DNA of 64,000 bases, from assembly GCA_021323755.1 (NCBI GenBank), contig JAJPKJ010000012.1:248001-312000 (forward strand), given 5' to 3'. The translations under genes and the position numbers were made by a program. The notes below the pieces were generated by a model that searched no databases, was not told the origin of the DNA, and worked only from the letters and a program-made list of their open reading frames with translations. Position 1 is the first letter of the stretch. Each line of letters starts with the position of its first letter. The DNA is from Chitinophagales bacterium. GTDB taxonomy: Bacteria; Bacteroidota; Bacteroidia; Chitinophagales; Chitinophagaceae. Below, piece by piece: positions 55,228-64,000 of the stretch.

Positions 55228-55764
55228 TTACTCAACTAATTTGTAAATTTCATCAATATTTCTTCCCAGCCCATTATAATCCAAACCATAACCCAATACA
55301 AATTTGTCAGGAATGGAAAATCCGAGATAATCAATTTCAACAGGATAAATCGTTGCTTCGGGTTTATGGAGCAATGCCACAATTTTTAATGATGCCGGTT
55401 GTTGGTGATGCAACTGTGGCAGAAACGCGCTTAACGTTTTTCCCGTATCAATAATATCCTCAATGATCACCACATTTCTTCTGAAAATATCAATATCCAA
55501 TCCAATTGCAGTGATTACTTGTCCTGAAGATTTTGTGCCTTTGTAAGAAGCTAATTTGATAAAACAGATTTCTGCTTCAATCGATATTTGTTTAAAAAGA
55601 TCTGCAGCAAAAATAAAAGAGCCGTTCAAAATGGCGATGAAAAGCGGGTTCTTATTTTTGTAATCATTATTGATCTGGTGTGCAATTGATTTTATTTTTT
55701 CTGAGATCGCAGTCTTGCTGATATAAGGTTCAAATAATTTATCATGTACCTTAATGGTTGCCAT
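55228..55764 (-). CDS. hpt: Hypoxanthine phosphoribosyltransferase
   Basis: Purine salvage: hypoxanthine or guanine plus PRPP to IMP or GMP. 178 residues with the PRPP-binding motif VVIIEDIIDTGKTL, FIAILNGSFIFAADLF and the C-terminal DKFVLGYGLDYNG, typical of this enzyme. It begins two bases after the LysM gene stop (55767), so the two are translated from one message. Confidence 0.93.
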   Translation of the reverse strand: MATIKVHDKLFEPYISKTAISEKIKSIAHQINNDYKNKNPLFIAILNGSFIFAADLFKQISIEAEICFIKLASYKGTKSSGQVITAIGLDIDIFRRNVVIIEDIIDTGKTLSAFLPQLHHQQPASLKIVALLHKPEATIYPVEIDYLGFSIPDKFVLGYGLDYNGLGRNIDEIYKLVE

Positions 55765-55766
55765 AG

Positions 55767-56957
55767 TTAGTTTTTGTAGATAACAAGTTCCTGACCTGTT
55801 TTTACATTTGAAGAATCAAGATTATTCCATTGTCTTATTTTTTCAGCTTCAACGCCGTATTTTTTCGCGATGCTGAATAAGGTTTCTTTGGTTTTTACAA
55901 TATGAGTAATACTTGATGAAGTTGAAGTATTATCTTGATAAGCGTTTATTTGCTGAATACTTTTTTGCTGTGCTAATAATGGTTTTGATGGCGCTGCGGA
56001 TTGCAAATAAATCTTCTCGCCAACGGCAACTTCCATTCCTTTATTAAGTTGATTGAGTTCAAGTAAGCTTTCGTAACGGATACCTTCCTGCTGGCAAATA
56101 CTGTACAAGGATTCACCACTTTGTACAATATGAAATTCATTTGCTCCTTCTTTTCTTTTGCGCTGAAGATAAAGCAATTGATCATTTTGCAAAATGTCCT
56201 GCTGATCAAGATCATTAAAATCGAGCAAGCGACTTAATGGAAGGCTGTATTGATCAGCAACAGATAATAATGAAGTGCCAGCTTTTGCAAATACCACAGT
56301 TGTCCTGTTAATGGTGAATTGTCCTGGTGGATATTTTGGAGCAGGTGGTAAATTAATCTCTGTTTTTTTAGTAAAACTATTTTGTGCCAGATCATTTTTG
56401 TTTTTTGTAGTAACGATCATGTCACCAGGCTCTTGCATTTTTCCCAAAGCAATTAAGGTATATTGTTGCAGTTTATAATCTTCAATTAATTTAATAAGAA
56501 TTTGAGAATATCGAATATTTGTTGCGTAGCCGGCTCTTTTCAAACCATAAGCCCAACCTTGGTAATCCATCGGATCTAATTTGAAAAGAAATGCATATCG
56601 GGGGCTTGCATGTAAGAAGTCTGAATGATCTTTATAAGAATCTTCCGGCTTGTCATAACTGCGAAAACATTCGCCGCGTTCATCATCATCATGATAAACA
56701 ACAGACCCTGTCCAGGTGTCTTTGCATTTTATACCGAAATGATTGTTTGACTTTTTGACGAGTTCGCTTGTCCCTGCTTCTGTTTCATGGATGCCTTGCG
56801 CGAGAATAATGGATGCCGGTATTCCCGACCGCTGCATTTCAGTGATGGCAAGGTCTCTGTAAGTATTGATGTAGGCAACAATATCGTCGGATTTTTGTGC
56901 CGAAATATCCTTGCTGATAAATATCAACGTAACCAATATCACCCATTTCGTTTTCAT
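55767..56957 (-). CDS. Glucosaminidase with three LysM domains
   Basis: An exported peptidoglycan hydrolase of 396 residues. Signal peptide at 1-20; glucosaminidase/FlgJ-type domain at about 25-165 (SGIPASIILAQGIHETEAGTS, with the catalytic Glu; NNHFGIKC; YAGYATNIRYSQILIKLI-like end). Three LysM repeats follow: the first, weaker, at about 215-265 (FAKAGTSLLSVADQYSLPL); HIVQSGESLYSICQQEG; HIVKTKETLFSIAKKYG to the end. LysM binds peptidoglycan; the enzyme cuts the glycan strand. Sits in a minus-strand run O-methyltransferase - LysM gene - hpt with gaps of 10 and 2 bases. Confidence 0.9.
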   Translation of the reverse strand: MKTKWVILVTLIFISKDISAQKSDDIVAYINTYRDLAITEMQRSGIPASIILAQGIHETEAGTSELVKKSNNHFGIKCKDTWTGSVVYHDDDERGECFRSYDKPEDSYKDHSDFLHASPRYAFLFKLDPMDYQGWAYGLKRAGYATNIRYSQILIKLIEDYKLQQYTLIALGKMQEPGDMIVTTKNKNDLAQNSFTKKTEINLPPAPKYPPGQFTINRTTVVFAKAGTSLLSVADQYSLPLSRLLDFNDLDQQDILQNDQLLYLQRKRKEGANEFHIVQSGESLYSICQQEGIRYESLLELNQLNKGMEVAVGEKIYLQSAAPSKPLLAQQKSIQQINAYQDNTSTSSSITHIVKTKETLFSIAKKYGVEAEKIRQWNNLDSSNVKTGQELVIYKN

Positions 56958-56967
56958 TCAGTATCAT

Positions 56968-57606
56968 TTATTTTTTGCGAATCAAAAATAAACCATCGCG
57001 CACAGTAAGCATAACCTTTTCAACAGAATCGTCTTTTTTTATCATTTCATTAAAAGCCTGGATAGCTTTACCATTTTTCCCTTTTACTTCTTTTTCCAAA
57101 ACTTCCCCATGAAAAAAAACATTATCTGCTAAAATTAACCCGCCCGAACGCACCGATGGTAAAACCAATTGATAATAATTAATGTAATTGGTTTTGTCCG
57201 CGTCAATAAATACCAGATCCCAGGTTTCATGCAAGGTTGGTAGAATATCTAACGCATTTCCCTGGTGCAAAATTATTTTATCGGCAACATTTGCCTTCTG
57301 AAAATTTTCTATTGAAACCGCAGCGTCTTCTTCTCTTAGTTCTATCGTATGCAGGCGGCCATCCTTTTGTAATCCTTTTGCTAAACATATCGCACTATAA
57401 CCAACAAAAGTCCCAATTTCCAATATTTTATTTGGTTGGACGATACGACTGATTATTTCCAGGAACTTTCCTTGCAAATGCCCGCTCAGCATGTGTGATC
57501 CTGCGTGGTGCGCATAAGTATATGCCGCTATTTCGTGCAATAAATCATTTTCTGCCGAAGAAAATTTCACAGCATACTGCTGTGCATGCTCATTAACAAT
57601 TTCCAT
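56968..57606 (-). CDS. Class I SAM O-methyltransferase (PF01596 type)
   Basis: A 212-residue cytoplasmic methyltransferase with the SAM-binding LEIGTFVGYSAICLAKGL and the metal/SAM segment DLVFIDADKTNYINYY typical of catechol/caffeoyl-CoA O-methyltransferases. In bacteria such enzymes often act on small phenols or on tRNA (TrmR-like); the substrate is not known. First gene of the three-gene minus-strand run ending in hpt. Confidence 0.88.
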   Translation of the reverse strand: MEIVNEHAQQYAVKFSSAENDLLHEIAAYTYAHHAGSHMLSGHLQGKFLEIISRIVQPNKILEIGTFVGYSAICLAKGLQKDGRLHTIELREEDAAVSIENFQKANVADKIILHQGNALDILPTLHETWDLVFIDADKTNYINYYQLVLPSVRSGGLILADNVFFHGEVLEKEVKGKNGKAIQAFNEMIKKDDSVEKVMLTVRDGLFLIRKK

Positions 57607-57693
57607 CTAACTTTTTTGCAAAGATAATGCACGAATAACAGGAATCATATCGAAATACAGCAAGGGATCTTCGTTTAATTTGATATCATTTTT

Positions 57694-58392
57694 CTAATAA
57701 TTCGGTTGCAAAGGGTTTTTGCTGTAGAAACTCAAAATATGTTCAGCCACATCATCGGCGGTATCAGCAATATGTAAAAGATCAATGTCTTTTTGAGAAA
57801 TATTTCCTGCGCGCTGCATCATGGTTTGTTTCATCCAATCGAATAAGCCTTTCCAATATTCTGAACCAACCAGTATCAGGGGAACCCGCGACATCTTTCC
57901 AGTTTGAATAAGTGTAGCTACTTCAAAAAATTCATCCATCGTCCCAAAACCTCCGGGCATCATTACAAATCCCTGCGAATATTTCGTGAACAAGACTTTA
58001 CGCACAAAGAAATATTCAAAATGAAGACTCGCATCACGATCAATAAAAACATTGGCGTGTTGCTCAAAAGGTAATTCGATATTTAGTCCTACAGATTTGC
58101 CGCCGCCCAATTGTGCCCCTTTATTTGCTGCTTCCATAATACCGGGTCCGCCGCCGGAAATAATTCCAAAACCATCTTCAGATAATCGTTTCGCAATATC
58201 AACTGCTAATTCATAATAGGGTTGTCCGGGTTGTATTCTCGCTGATCCAAAAACAGAAATGCAGGGACCTAATTTGGCCAATGCTTCAAATCCATCAACG
58301 AACTCTGCCATTATTTTTAAGATCTGCCAACTCGAATGTGCTTTTGATTCTGCCCACCTGCGTTGCTTCGACAATCTTATAGTATCATTCAT
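57694..58392 (-). CDS. LOG-family protein (TIGR00730)
   Basis: A 232-residue Rossmann-type protein of the LOG (cytokinin-activating phosphoribohydrolase) family: SVFGSARIQPGQPYYE, GGGPGIMEAANKGA, and PGGFGTMDEFFE, the catalytic PGGxGTxxE motif. In the family these proteins cleave nucleotide 5'-monophosphates, releasing the base. It starts at ATG 58392 (an in-frame start at 58431 adds thirteen residues that do not fit). A second, shorter LOG protein is encoded 1.7 kb away at 60081, on the other side of the symporter. Confidence 0.88.
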   Translation of the reverse strand: MNDTIRLSKQRRWAESKAHSSWQILKIMAEFVDGFEALAKLGPCISVFGSARIQPGQPYYELAVDIAKRLSEDGFGIISGGGPGIMEAANKGAQLGGGKSVGLNIELPFEQHANVFIDRDASLHFEYFFVRKVLFTKYSQGFVMMPGGFGTMDEFFEVATLIQTGKMSRVPLILVGSEYWKGLFDWMKQTMMQRAGNISQKDIDLLHIADTADDVAEHILSFYSKNPLQPNY

Positions 58393-58480
58393 ACACTTTA
58401 CGGATTTGGGGTTAGAGATGATAAATGCCACTCCAAGATATGAGCGGCATTTTCATTACTATAACGCTTTCGACCTTAAT

Positions 58481-59992
58481 TTAGTTTGCAGCTATAGGCT
58501 TTTTTGAGATGATTAACAGCCCTAAATAGGTGAGCATTCCATCAATTAACAAGAGTTCATAACCGATCTGATAACCATTGAACCAGGATGAGGAATTTTT
58601 TGAAAGAACATAACAAATGCCCGGAGCCAACAGGCAAATTGCCGTGGTGAGCCAGGTTTCGGGTAATGATCTTTTGCTGAAAATACCAAAGCCAAATAAA
58701 CCCAGTAATGGCCCGTATGTATAACCGGCAAGGTCAAGAATAATATTGATGATGGATTTATTATTTATCCATTTAAAAATAAGTATGCAAAAAAGAAATG
58801 CTAAAGCAAAACTAAAATGTACGGTCATCCTTATGCGCTTTTTTTGTTGTTCCGATAAATTCGGATTTCGTTTTATGCCGAGCATATCGATACAAAATGA
58901 AGAGGTGAGTGCGGTTAAAGCGCCGTCGGCACTGGGAAACAGTGCGGAGATCAATCCGATAATAAAAATGATGGCAATTGCTTTTGGCAAATAATGCAGG
59001 GCAATGTTTGGAAAAATATCGTCTCCTATGATATTTTTTCCATTCATCAAGAGTTGATGATTATCGTATGTTGCGTTATTGCTGAGCGCATATATATAAA
59101 GTAATCCGCCTAAAAGAAGAAATAAGAAATTCACTATTAATAATGTCACGCTGAAAGAAATCATATTTTTTTGTGAATCTTTCAGCTTCTTAACGCTAAT
59201 ATTCTTTTGCATCATTTCCTGGTCCAGCCCCGTCATGCCAATGGTAATGAACATACCGCCAATTATTTGTTTCAGAAAAAAGCCTTTGCTTTTCATATCG
59301 GTGTTTAACAATTGTGTATATCCTTTTTGATTCAATGAATGCATGGTTGATGAAAAGGAAAAATGGAGATGATGCATGATGTAGGCAATACAAATGACCA
59401 TTCCCAACAACATAAATGTCGTTTGCAAAGTATCGGTGTACACAATTGTTTTTACTCCGCCTTCAAATGTGTATAATAAGATCATTATCAGAATAACAAC
59501 GGCGGTAATGAAAAAAGGAACGCCGATATCATCAAGGATAAATATCTGCAATACATTAATCACAAGATATAACCTTGCAGTGGCGCCGATTGTACGCGAT
59601 ATGATAAAAAATAAAGAACCTGTTTTGTAAGCTATTTTTCCAAAACGAGTTTGCAAATAATTATAAATAGAAGTTAGTTGCAAACGATAATACAAAGGCA
59701 ATAAAATAAATGCGATCAAAAAATAACCGATGAAATATCCGATCACTACCTGGTAATAATTAAAAGCCTTGTGTGATTCACCGGCAAAATCTCCCACAGT
59801 TCCCGGGACAGAGACAAATGTTACGCCTGATAATGAAGTCCCAATCATTCCAAATGCAACCAGCATCCAGTTTGAATTTCTGTTACCGATAAAAAAAGAA
59901 TCATTATCCGAATTGCGGGAAGTACGATATGCAACGCCAAGAAGTAACAGAAAATATCCGATAACGAAAGCAAACAATAATAGTGGCGACAT
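58481..59992 (-). CDS. Sodium:solute symporter (SSS family)
   Basis: A 503-residue inner-membrane transporter with about thirteen hydrophobic segments. Family signs: the N-terminal NRNSNWMLVAFGMIGTSLSGVTFVSVPG region (read in two parts) and, further on, IIFIIGLISALFPSADGALTALTSSF, the usual sixth-to-ninth helix signature. It moves a solute with Na+; the substrate cannot be read from sequence. It lies upstream of the LOG gene on the same strand (88-base gap), so both may be one transcript. Confidence 0.9.
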   Translation of the reverse strand: MSPLLLFAFVIGYFLLLLGVAYRTSRNSDNDSFFIGNRNSNWMLVAFGMIGTSLSGVTFVSVPGTVGDFAGESHKAFNYYQVVIGYFIGYFLIAFILLPLYYRLQLTSIYNYLQTRFGKIAYKTGSLFFIISRTIGATARLYLVINVLQIFILDDIGVPFFITAVVILIMILLYTFEGGVKTIVYTDTLQTTFMLLGMVICIAYIMHHLHFSFSSTMHSLNQKGYTQLLNTDMKSKGFFLKQIIGGMFITIGMTGLDQEMMQKNISVKKLKDSQKNMISFSVTLLIVNFLFLLLGGLLYIYALSNNATYDNHQLLMNGKNIIGDDIFPNIALHYLPKAIAIIFIIGLISALFPSADGALTALTSSFCIDMLGIKRNPNLSEQQKKRIRMTVHFSFALAFLFCILIFKWINNKSIINIILDLAGYTYGPLLGLFGFGIFSKRSLPETWLTTAICLLAPGICYVLSKNSSSWFNGYQIGYELLLIDGMLTYLGLLIISKKPIAAN

Positions 59993-60080
59993 TATTATGG
60001 CTTATATATAAATTAATGATTGGAAAATTAGGAAATACGCGCTTATATTATAATTTTAATTTTTCAATATAGGTAATCTT

Positions 60081-60620
60081 ATGGATATAAGGTCGGTCGC
60101 TGTTTTTTGTGGATCGCAAAACGGGAAAAACCCTTTATTTGTTCAGCATGCAAAAGAACTTGGCAGGTTTATAGCGCTGCTGCGGGTAAAATTAATTTAT
60201 GGAGGTGGAAATAAGGGACTAATGGGAGTTCTGGCTGATGCAGTAATGGCTAATGGGGGTGAAGTGATGGGAATAATCCCTGAAATGCTTACTGTGCGCG
60301 AACATCAGCATACAAAATTAACGGAACTTGCCATCGTACCGGATATGCATACCCGAAAGAAAATGATTTACGAACGCTGCGATGCAGCAATTATTCTTCC
60401 CGGCGGCTTTGGAACGCTTGATGAACTTTTTGAAATGCTGACCTGGAACCAATTAAAGCTTCACGATAAAAAAATATACCTGCTCAATTCAGGCGATTTC
60501 TATTCTCACCTCATCAAACACCTTCAACTCTTGCAAAGAGAAAATTTTTTGTACGATCATATGGAGGACAAAATTATTTTTTGCCAGACGCCGGTGGAAA
60601 TTTTCAATAAACTGAATTAA
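60081..60620 (+). CDS. LOG-family protein, short form (TIGR00730)
   Basis: A 179-residue LOG protein: SVAVFCGSQNGKNPLF at the start, LIYGGGNKGLMGVLADAV, and PGGFGTLDELFEMLTWNQL (catalytic Glu and PGGxGT). This is the classic type I LOG size, shorter than its neighbour at 57694-58392, with only modest similarity, so they are old paralogs, not a recent duplication. Divergent from the symporter. Confidence 0.9.
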   Translation: MDIRSVAVFCGSQNGKNPLFVQHAKELGRFIALLRVKLIYGGGNKGLMGVLADAVMANGGEVMGIIPEMLTVREHQHTKLTELAIVPDMHTRKKMIYERCDAAIILPGGFGTLDELFEMLTWNQLKLHDKKIYLLNSGDFYSHLIKHLQLLQRENFLYDHMEDKIIFCQTPVEIFNKLN

Positions 60621-60670
60621 AGGCGAAGCCCTTTTCGCTAAACCTAAAATAGTGATTCGAGTTAATGATA

Positions 60671-61318
60671 TTATCTTCCGTACTTTGGATGGAGATAAAT
60701 GTCAAAACCTGTTTTAATGACCGGTAATGCTGTTCCATTATAATCTCTGTATGGCGAATACTGATTCGATAATGCGTCGAACATCACGGCAATATAAAAA
60801 TTGGTCCTTCCGATCAATCGTTGACCGTAACCAATCCCCAACAGGAAACTTGCTGCATGTGTGGTAAGTGAGCCGGTTTCCCCGGTGCTCATATCTTTTG
60901 CACTATAGGCAACCCAATTATACTCTGGTTCAAACTGAAAGAATAAAAAATTTACGGGATAAATTCTCCCGAAGGCCCCAATGCCATAATTAAAACTTCT
61001 TTGGCGTATATTATTGTTGTAAAAAAAATCAGGATCAGCTCTTTCAGAACTGTAGTTGAGATTTAACAATATGCCAGCGTCAAACCACTGCGTTAAAGTC
61101 CATCCAATTTCCGGAGAAATGCCGGCATTAAAATCCCAACCATTATAGCCGAGGGCAAGGCTCCCGCCAACGAACATGTTTTCTTTTGTAAAACCATAGG
61201 TTGGTGCTTCATCCGAATACGTGTTTACACGGTTCGGCATGTGATCTTGTGCAAATGCAATAATACCTGTAGTAAGAAAGCAAATGCCGAATAATACTTT
61301 TTTGATCATCGGTTTCAT
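60671..61318 (-). CDS. Outer-membrane beta-barrel protein, hypothetical
   Basis: A 215-residue exported protein with a signal peptide (1-24, IIAFAQ) and alternating aromatic strands: NMFVGGSLALGYNGW, FDAGILLNLNYSSER, NYGIGAFGRIYPV, FLFFQFEPEYNWVAY and a final HPKYGR-like C-terminus typical of small barrels. It is a porin-like or outer-membrane protein of unknown function. ATG 61309 is also possible as start. It follows glcD by 21 bases. Confidence 0.65.
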   Translation of the reverse strand: MKPMIKKVLFGICFLTTGIIAFAQDHMPNRVNTYSDEAPTYGFTKENMFVGGSLALGYNGWDFNAGISPEIGWTLTQWFDAGILLNLNYSSERADPDFFYNNNIRQRSFNYGIGAFGRIYPVNFLFFQFEPEYNWVAYSAKDMSTGETGSLTTHAASFLLGIGYGQRLIGRTNFYIAVMFDALSNQYSPYRDYNGTALPVIKTGFDIYLHPKYGR

Positions 61319-61339
61319 TTTATGTTACAAACTTAACGG

Positions 61340-62761
61340 TTACTGTGCATCAAAAATTTTCCCAACATTTAAAATATTGTTAGGATCGAATACTTTTTTG
61401 ATCTCACGCATCAATTGCAATTGTTTTTCGTTGAACATGATATTCATGAATCCTTTTTGAATAAGTCCAACACCATGTTCGCCGCTTATCGTTCCGCCCA
61501 GTTCATGTACAATGGTAAATAAAGCTCGCAAACTTTCTGTCATTTCTTTGTCTTCAAAACTATTAGCGGTTCCATTTTTCTTTATACGGATGTGCAGGTT
61601 TCCATCGCCGGCGTGTCCATAACACACAACATCGAAATTATTTTTTCTACCCAATTCTTTTATTCGAAGAATCAATTCTGGCAAAAAGGCCCTGGGCACT
61701 ACCGTATCTTCTTCAATGGTATAACCAGCGGCTTTCACCACTTCTGCAACCCGTCTTCTCATTTTCCACAATTCATTTTTTTGCTGTGCATCATCAGCAA
61801 AAAAAATGTCACCGATATCATAATTCGTTAATAATTGCGCGATGGTTTCCATCTCTGTTGTTAAAATTTCAAGATGATTGCCATCAAGTTCAATAATAAG
61901 ATGGGCAGCAATATCGTCTGTCACCGGAACAATCGAAGTTCCGATGAATTCGCTGGTAATTTTCAGTGCATCAATTTCCATCAACTCCAATGCGCTGGGA
62001 GTGAAGCCGGCAAGAAAAATCGCATTCACTGCTTGGGCTGCTTGTTGTAAAGATCTGAACGGCACAAGCATCAACAAATCATATTTGGGAAGGGGGATGA
62101 GTCTCAAGACAATTTTTGTAACAAAGGCTAATGTTCCTTCGCTTCCGATAATTAGCTGGGTAAGATTATATCCTGTTGCATTTTTCAAAACATTCGCACC
62201 CGTCCACATGATTTCTCCTGTTGGTAAAACTATTTGCAGATTCAGTACATAATCTTTGACGACTCCATATTTTACAGCTTTTGGCCCGCCGCTATTTTCT
62301 GCAATATTACCTCCAATAAAACAAGATCCACGGCTGCTTGGATCAGGCGGATAGAATAACCCTTTTTCTTTCACCGCATTTTGTAAAATTTCAGTGATTA
62401 CGCCCGGCTCTGTTGTCACCTGACAATTTTTTTCATCAATATCAAGGATGGAATTCATTCTTTCAGTGGAAATGAGTAGACCCCCCAGATGAGGCAATGC
62501 GCCGCCACTCAATCCTGTTCCCCCTCCGCGCGGTGTAACCGGGATCTTTTTTGCATTGCACACTTTCATTATTGCGCTAATTTCTTCGGCAGTGCGAGGC
62601 TTTACAACAACTTCAGGAGGGAAATGCAGATGTTCTGTTTCGTCATGCGCATAATGCAAAACTGTTTCTGCATCAATAAATATATTCTGTTCTCCAACAA
62701 TTTTTTTTAGCAGAGCCAGATCTTCAACAGCAATATTTTCTTTTGATGAGATAATTTCCAT
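61340..62761 (-). CDS. FAD-linked oxidase, GlcD/D-lactate dehydrogenase type
   Basis: A 473-residue flavoprotein that oxidises a 2-hydroxyacid such as glycolate or D-lactate. FAD_binding_4 domain: IPVTPRGGGTGLSGGALP, PGVITEILQNAV, SSRGSCFIGGNIAENSGGP; the C-terminal FAD-oxidase_C domain: CYGHAGDGNLHIRI and GGTISGEHGVGLIQK. Which acid it uses cannot be told from sequence. I use ATG 62761; a TTG at 62779 would be in frame upstream. Confidence 0.9.
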   Translation of the reverse strand: MEIISSKENIAVEDLALLKKIVGEQNIFIDAETVLHYAHDETEHLHFPPEVVVKPRTAEEISAIMKVCNAKKIPVTPRGGGTGLSGGALPHLGGLLISTERMNSILDIDEKNCQVTTEPGVITEILQNAVKEKGLFYPPDPSSRGSCFIGGNIAENSGGPKAVKYGVVKDYVLNLQIVLPTGEIMWTGANVLKNATGYNLTQLIIGSEGTLAFVTKIVLRLIPLPKYDLLMLVPFRSLQQAAQAVNAIFLAGFTPSALELMEIDALKITSEFIGTSIVPVTDDIAAHLIIELDGNHLEILTTEMETIAQLLTNYDIGDIFFADDAQQKNELWKMRRRVAEVVKAAGYTIEEDTVVPRAFLPELILRIKELGRKNNFDVVCYGHAGDGNLHIRIKKNGTANSFEDKEMTESLRALFTIVHELGGTISGEHGVGLIQKGFMNIMFNEKQLQLMREIKKVFDPNNILNVGKIFDAQ

Positions 62762-62860
62762 TCCATTTTCTTTATGCAAAAGTCGGGAATTAAAGTTGAT
62801 TGCTTTAATCGATGATTACCTGGATCTTATTACCAGCAATCGTCAATTTCTCAAAATAAA

Positions 62861-63901
62861 TTATTGTTTGAAAGATGGACATAGAGATTGCCGACGATCG
62901 CCGTTAAAATTGCCGTAATTACCATATTGAGTAAGAGAAAACTCCCAGGCACCAAATCCGTTATTGGTGTTAGCCAATGAAGATACCGTTACGTCGTAGG
63001 TGAACATTAGCCGGATATTTTTATAGATGAAACCGATCATCGGAATAACGGCGTCGCCTACACGAAAATATAATCCGCCAATAACCTGTTGTTCGCCATC
63101 ACCAGACAAATTATATTGTGCATTTAGTCCAAGCACCGTTTCTGAAGAGCCTGCCTGGTTGCTGTAATAACCCATCGGATTAATAATTACCAGATCACTT
63201 GTCTTAAAACTGCCATTGATAAAACCTGTATATCTTAAAGGCAGACGACTGTCGAAACCGACGGGATCAGTAGTAAAAAAAGATTCTCTTGGATGATTGA
63301 TATGCCAAACCGAAAGCCCGCCATTGATATAGATTTTATCTGTCGGAAAATAGGCATAATTCATTCCTACCTGCATATCAAATAAACTGGTACTTGGCTT
63401 ATCAATTTGCACGCTAGTTGGTAATGTATTATCAAAAAATTTTCCATCAAATTGATCTGGAAATTTAAGATTGACACTATTGATTCTCTTATTGATCCAC
63501 CCAACATTGAATCCTGCAGTGAGCAGACTGGTGTAACCGATCATTTGATGGTAGGCAATAGAAGCATAAGCTTGTGTAGAGGTCAAATTACCGGCGCCGG
63601 CTTCATCACGCAAAATAACGCCTCCCAATCCGAGCCATCCGTTTTCAATTCTATTGCGAAATACCTGTGCATCGCCCCAAATGCTCATCGTTCTGTAAGG
63701 TTCAGTCATTATTGAAGACCATTGCTGGCGATAATTTGCGCCAAGACGATAATCTGCATCAGGAATAAAACCGGTGTTGGCAGGATTTGTCGTTAATGGA
63801 GAATTGAACCATTGAGAAAAATGAAGATCCTGTGCAACACAATTTGCATTGATAACATCAAGAAGAAATAAAACGATCAATATATTTGAAGCCTTCTTCA
63901 T
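62861..63901 (-). CDS. PorP/SprF-family T9SS partner membrane protein (second copy)
   Basis: A 346-residue outer-membrane protein with signal peptide at 1-23 and DLHFSQWFNSPLTTNPANTG, the family opening, YRQQWSSI, and strands such as GDAVIPMIGFIYKNIRLMFTYDVT. It follows (minus strand, 27-base gap) a gene whose visible end is a CHU_C tail, so this is the same substrate-partner layout as at 43962-49821. It is distinct in sequence from the first copy. Confidence 0.93.
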   Translation of the reverse strand: MKKASNILIVLFLLDVINANCVAQDLHFSQWFNSPLTTNPANTGFIPDADYRLGANYRQQWSSIMTEPYRTMSIWGDAQVFRNRIENGWLGLGGVILRDEAGAGNLTSTQAYASIAYHQMIGYTSLLTAGFNVGWINKRINSVNLKFPDQFDGKFFDNTLPTSVQIDKPSTSLFDMQVGMNYAYFPTDKIYINGGLSVWHINHPRESFFTTDPVGFDSRLPLRYTGFINGSFKTSDLVIINPMGYYSNQAGSSETVLGLNAQYNLSGDGEQQVIGGLYFRVGDAVIPMIGFIYKNIRLMFTYDVTVSSLANTNNGFGAWEFSLTQYGNYGNFNGDRRQSLCPSFKQ

Positions 63902-63928
63902 TTTTCAATATTCATGATTAAAATGAAA

Positions 63929-64000
63929 TTATCTTATTAAAGTTATATCGCCTTTTTTTGTTGCTTTTGTACCGTCAAAATATTCAGCCTCTACCGTATA
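63929..64000 (-). CDS. C-terminal end of a T9SS type B (CHU_C) protein, rest outside the window
   Basis: Only the last 23 codons are inside the window. They read YTVEAEYFDGTKATKKGDIT then LIR and a stop, matching the end of CHU_C sorting domains (compare YTVEVICDN...GNVALIR of the protein at 43962-48755). So the window ends in a second type B secreted protein, upstream of the PorP/SprF gene. Size and other domains are unknown. Confidence 0.72.
   Translation of the reverse strand, partial: YTVEAEYFDGTKATKKGDITLIR

Noticed and set aside
60621-60645. Weak GCGAA/TTCGC hairpin after the short LOG gene
   Set aside because: Only five base pairs and no T-run; not enough to call a terminator.

Overview
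The window looks like a chromosomal segment of a Bacteroidota bacterium, most like the Chitinophagaceae. The basis is two T9SS-type CHU_C/PorP-SprF gene pairs, T9SS type A sorting tails, lipoproteins with a Cys directly after an A/S/F-S core, Reg_prop/Y_Y_Y histidine kinases, DUF2807, YXWGXW and TonB-plug families, almost no Shine-Dalgarno sequences, and promoter boxes of the Bacteroidota type (TTTG, about 20 bases, TAnnTTTG). I see no prophage, insertion sequence, CRISPR array or tRNA. It is mainly core genome with envelope and secretion genes in between.

Layout. 1-9460 (mostly minus strand): C-terminally cut ligase-associated DEXH helicase, di-heme cytochrome c, periplasmic-binding-fold protein, guaA, a DUF2807 gene (plus) and pbpC. 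9732-15116 is a very large alpha-2-macroglobulin lipoprotein divergent from pbpC. 15125-18235 (minus): bidirectional terminator, frameshifted response regulator, YXWGXW lipoprotein, M14 peptidase, rpsT. 18249-22483 (plus): a likely 4.5S SRP RNA, then sucA-sucB. 22562-30620: small lipoproteins and paralogous lipocalin-like proteins, a LuxR-type response regulator with its Reg_prop histidine kinase, and an RsmB-like methyltransferase. 30610-36588: T9SS-exported subtilase, lipoprotein, mnmA, ssb, and a putative L,D-transpeptidase-like protein. 36715-41575: exported sugar isomerase-like lipoprotein and Tat oxidoreductase, then an MG2/TonB-plug protein. 41677-50286: M32 carboxypeptidase, lipoprotein, giant PKD protein with CHU_C tail, PorP/SprF partner, and a tiny protein that is little more than a T9SS sorting tail. 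50292-57606: rlmI, grpE-dnaJ, VWA protein, hpt, LysM glucosaminidase, O-methyltransferase. 57694-64000: two LOG proteins around a sodium-solute symporter, an outer-membrane protein, glcD, a second PorP/SprF gene and the last 23 codons of its CHU_C partner.

How the genes fit together. The clearest themes are export through type IX secretion (type A tails on the subtilase and the 116-residue protein; type B tails on two large proteins, each next to its own PorP/SprF protein) and periplasmic peptidoglycan work (PBP1C with alpha-2-macroglobulin, LysM glucosaminidase, the possible L,D-transpeptidase). The rest is central metabolism (2-oxoglutarate dehydrogenase, GMP synthesis, purine salvage), translation and RNA modification (rpsT, SRP RNA, mnmA, rlmI, rsmB-like) and chaperones. 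I did not find a convincing wholly new system. The most worthwhile leads are the repeated CHU_C-PorP/SprF module, the stand-alone sorting-tail protein, the L,D-transpeptidase-like protein, the compact SRP RNA and the frameshifted response regulator.
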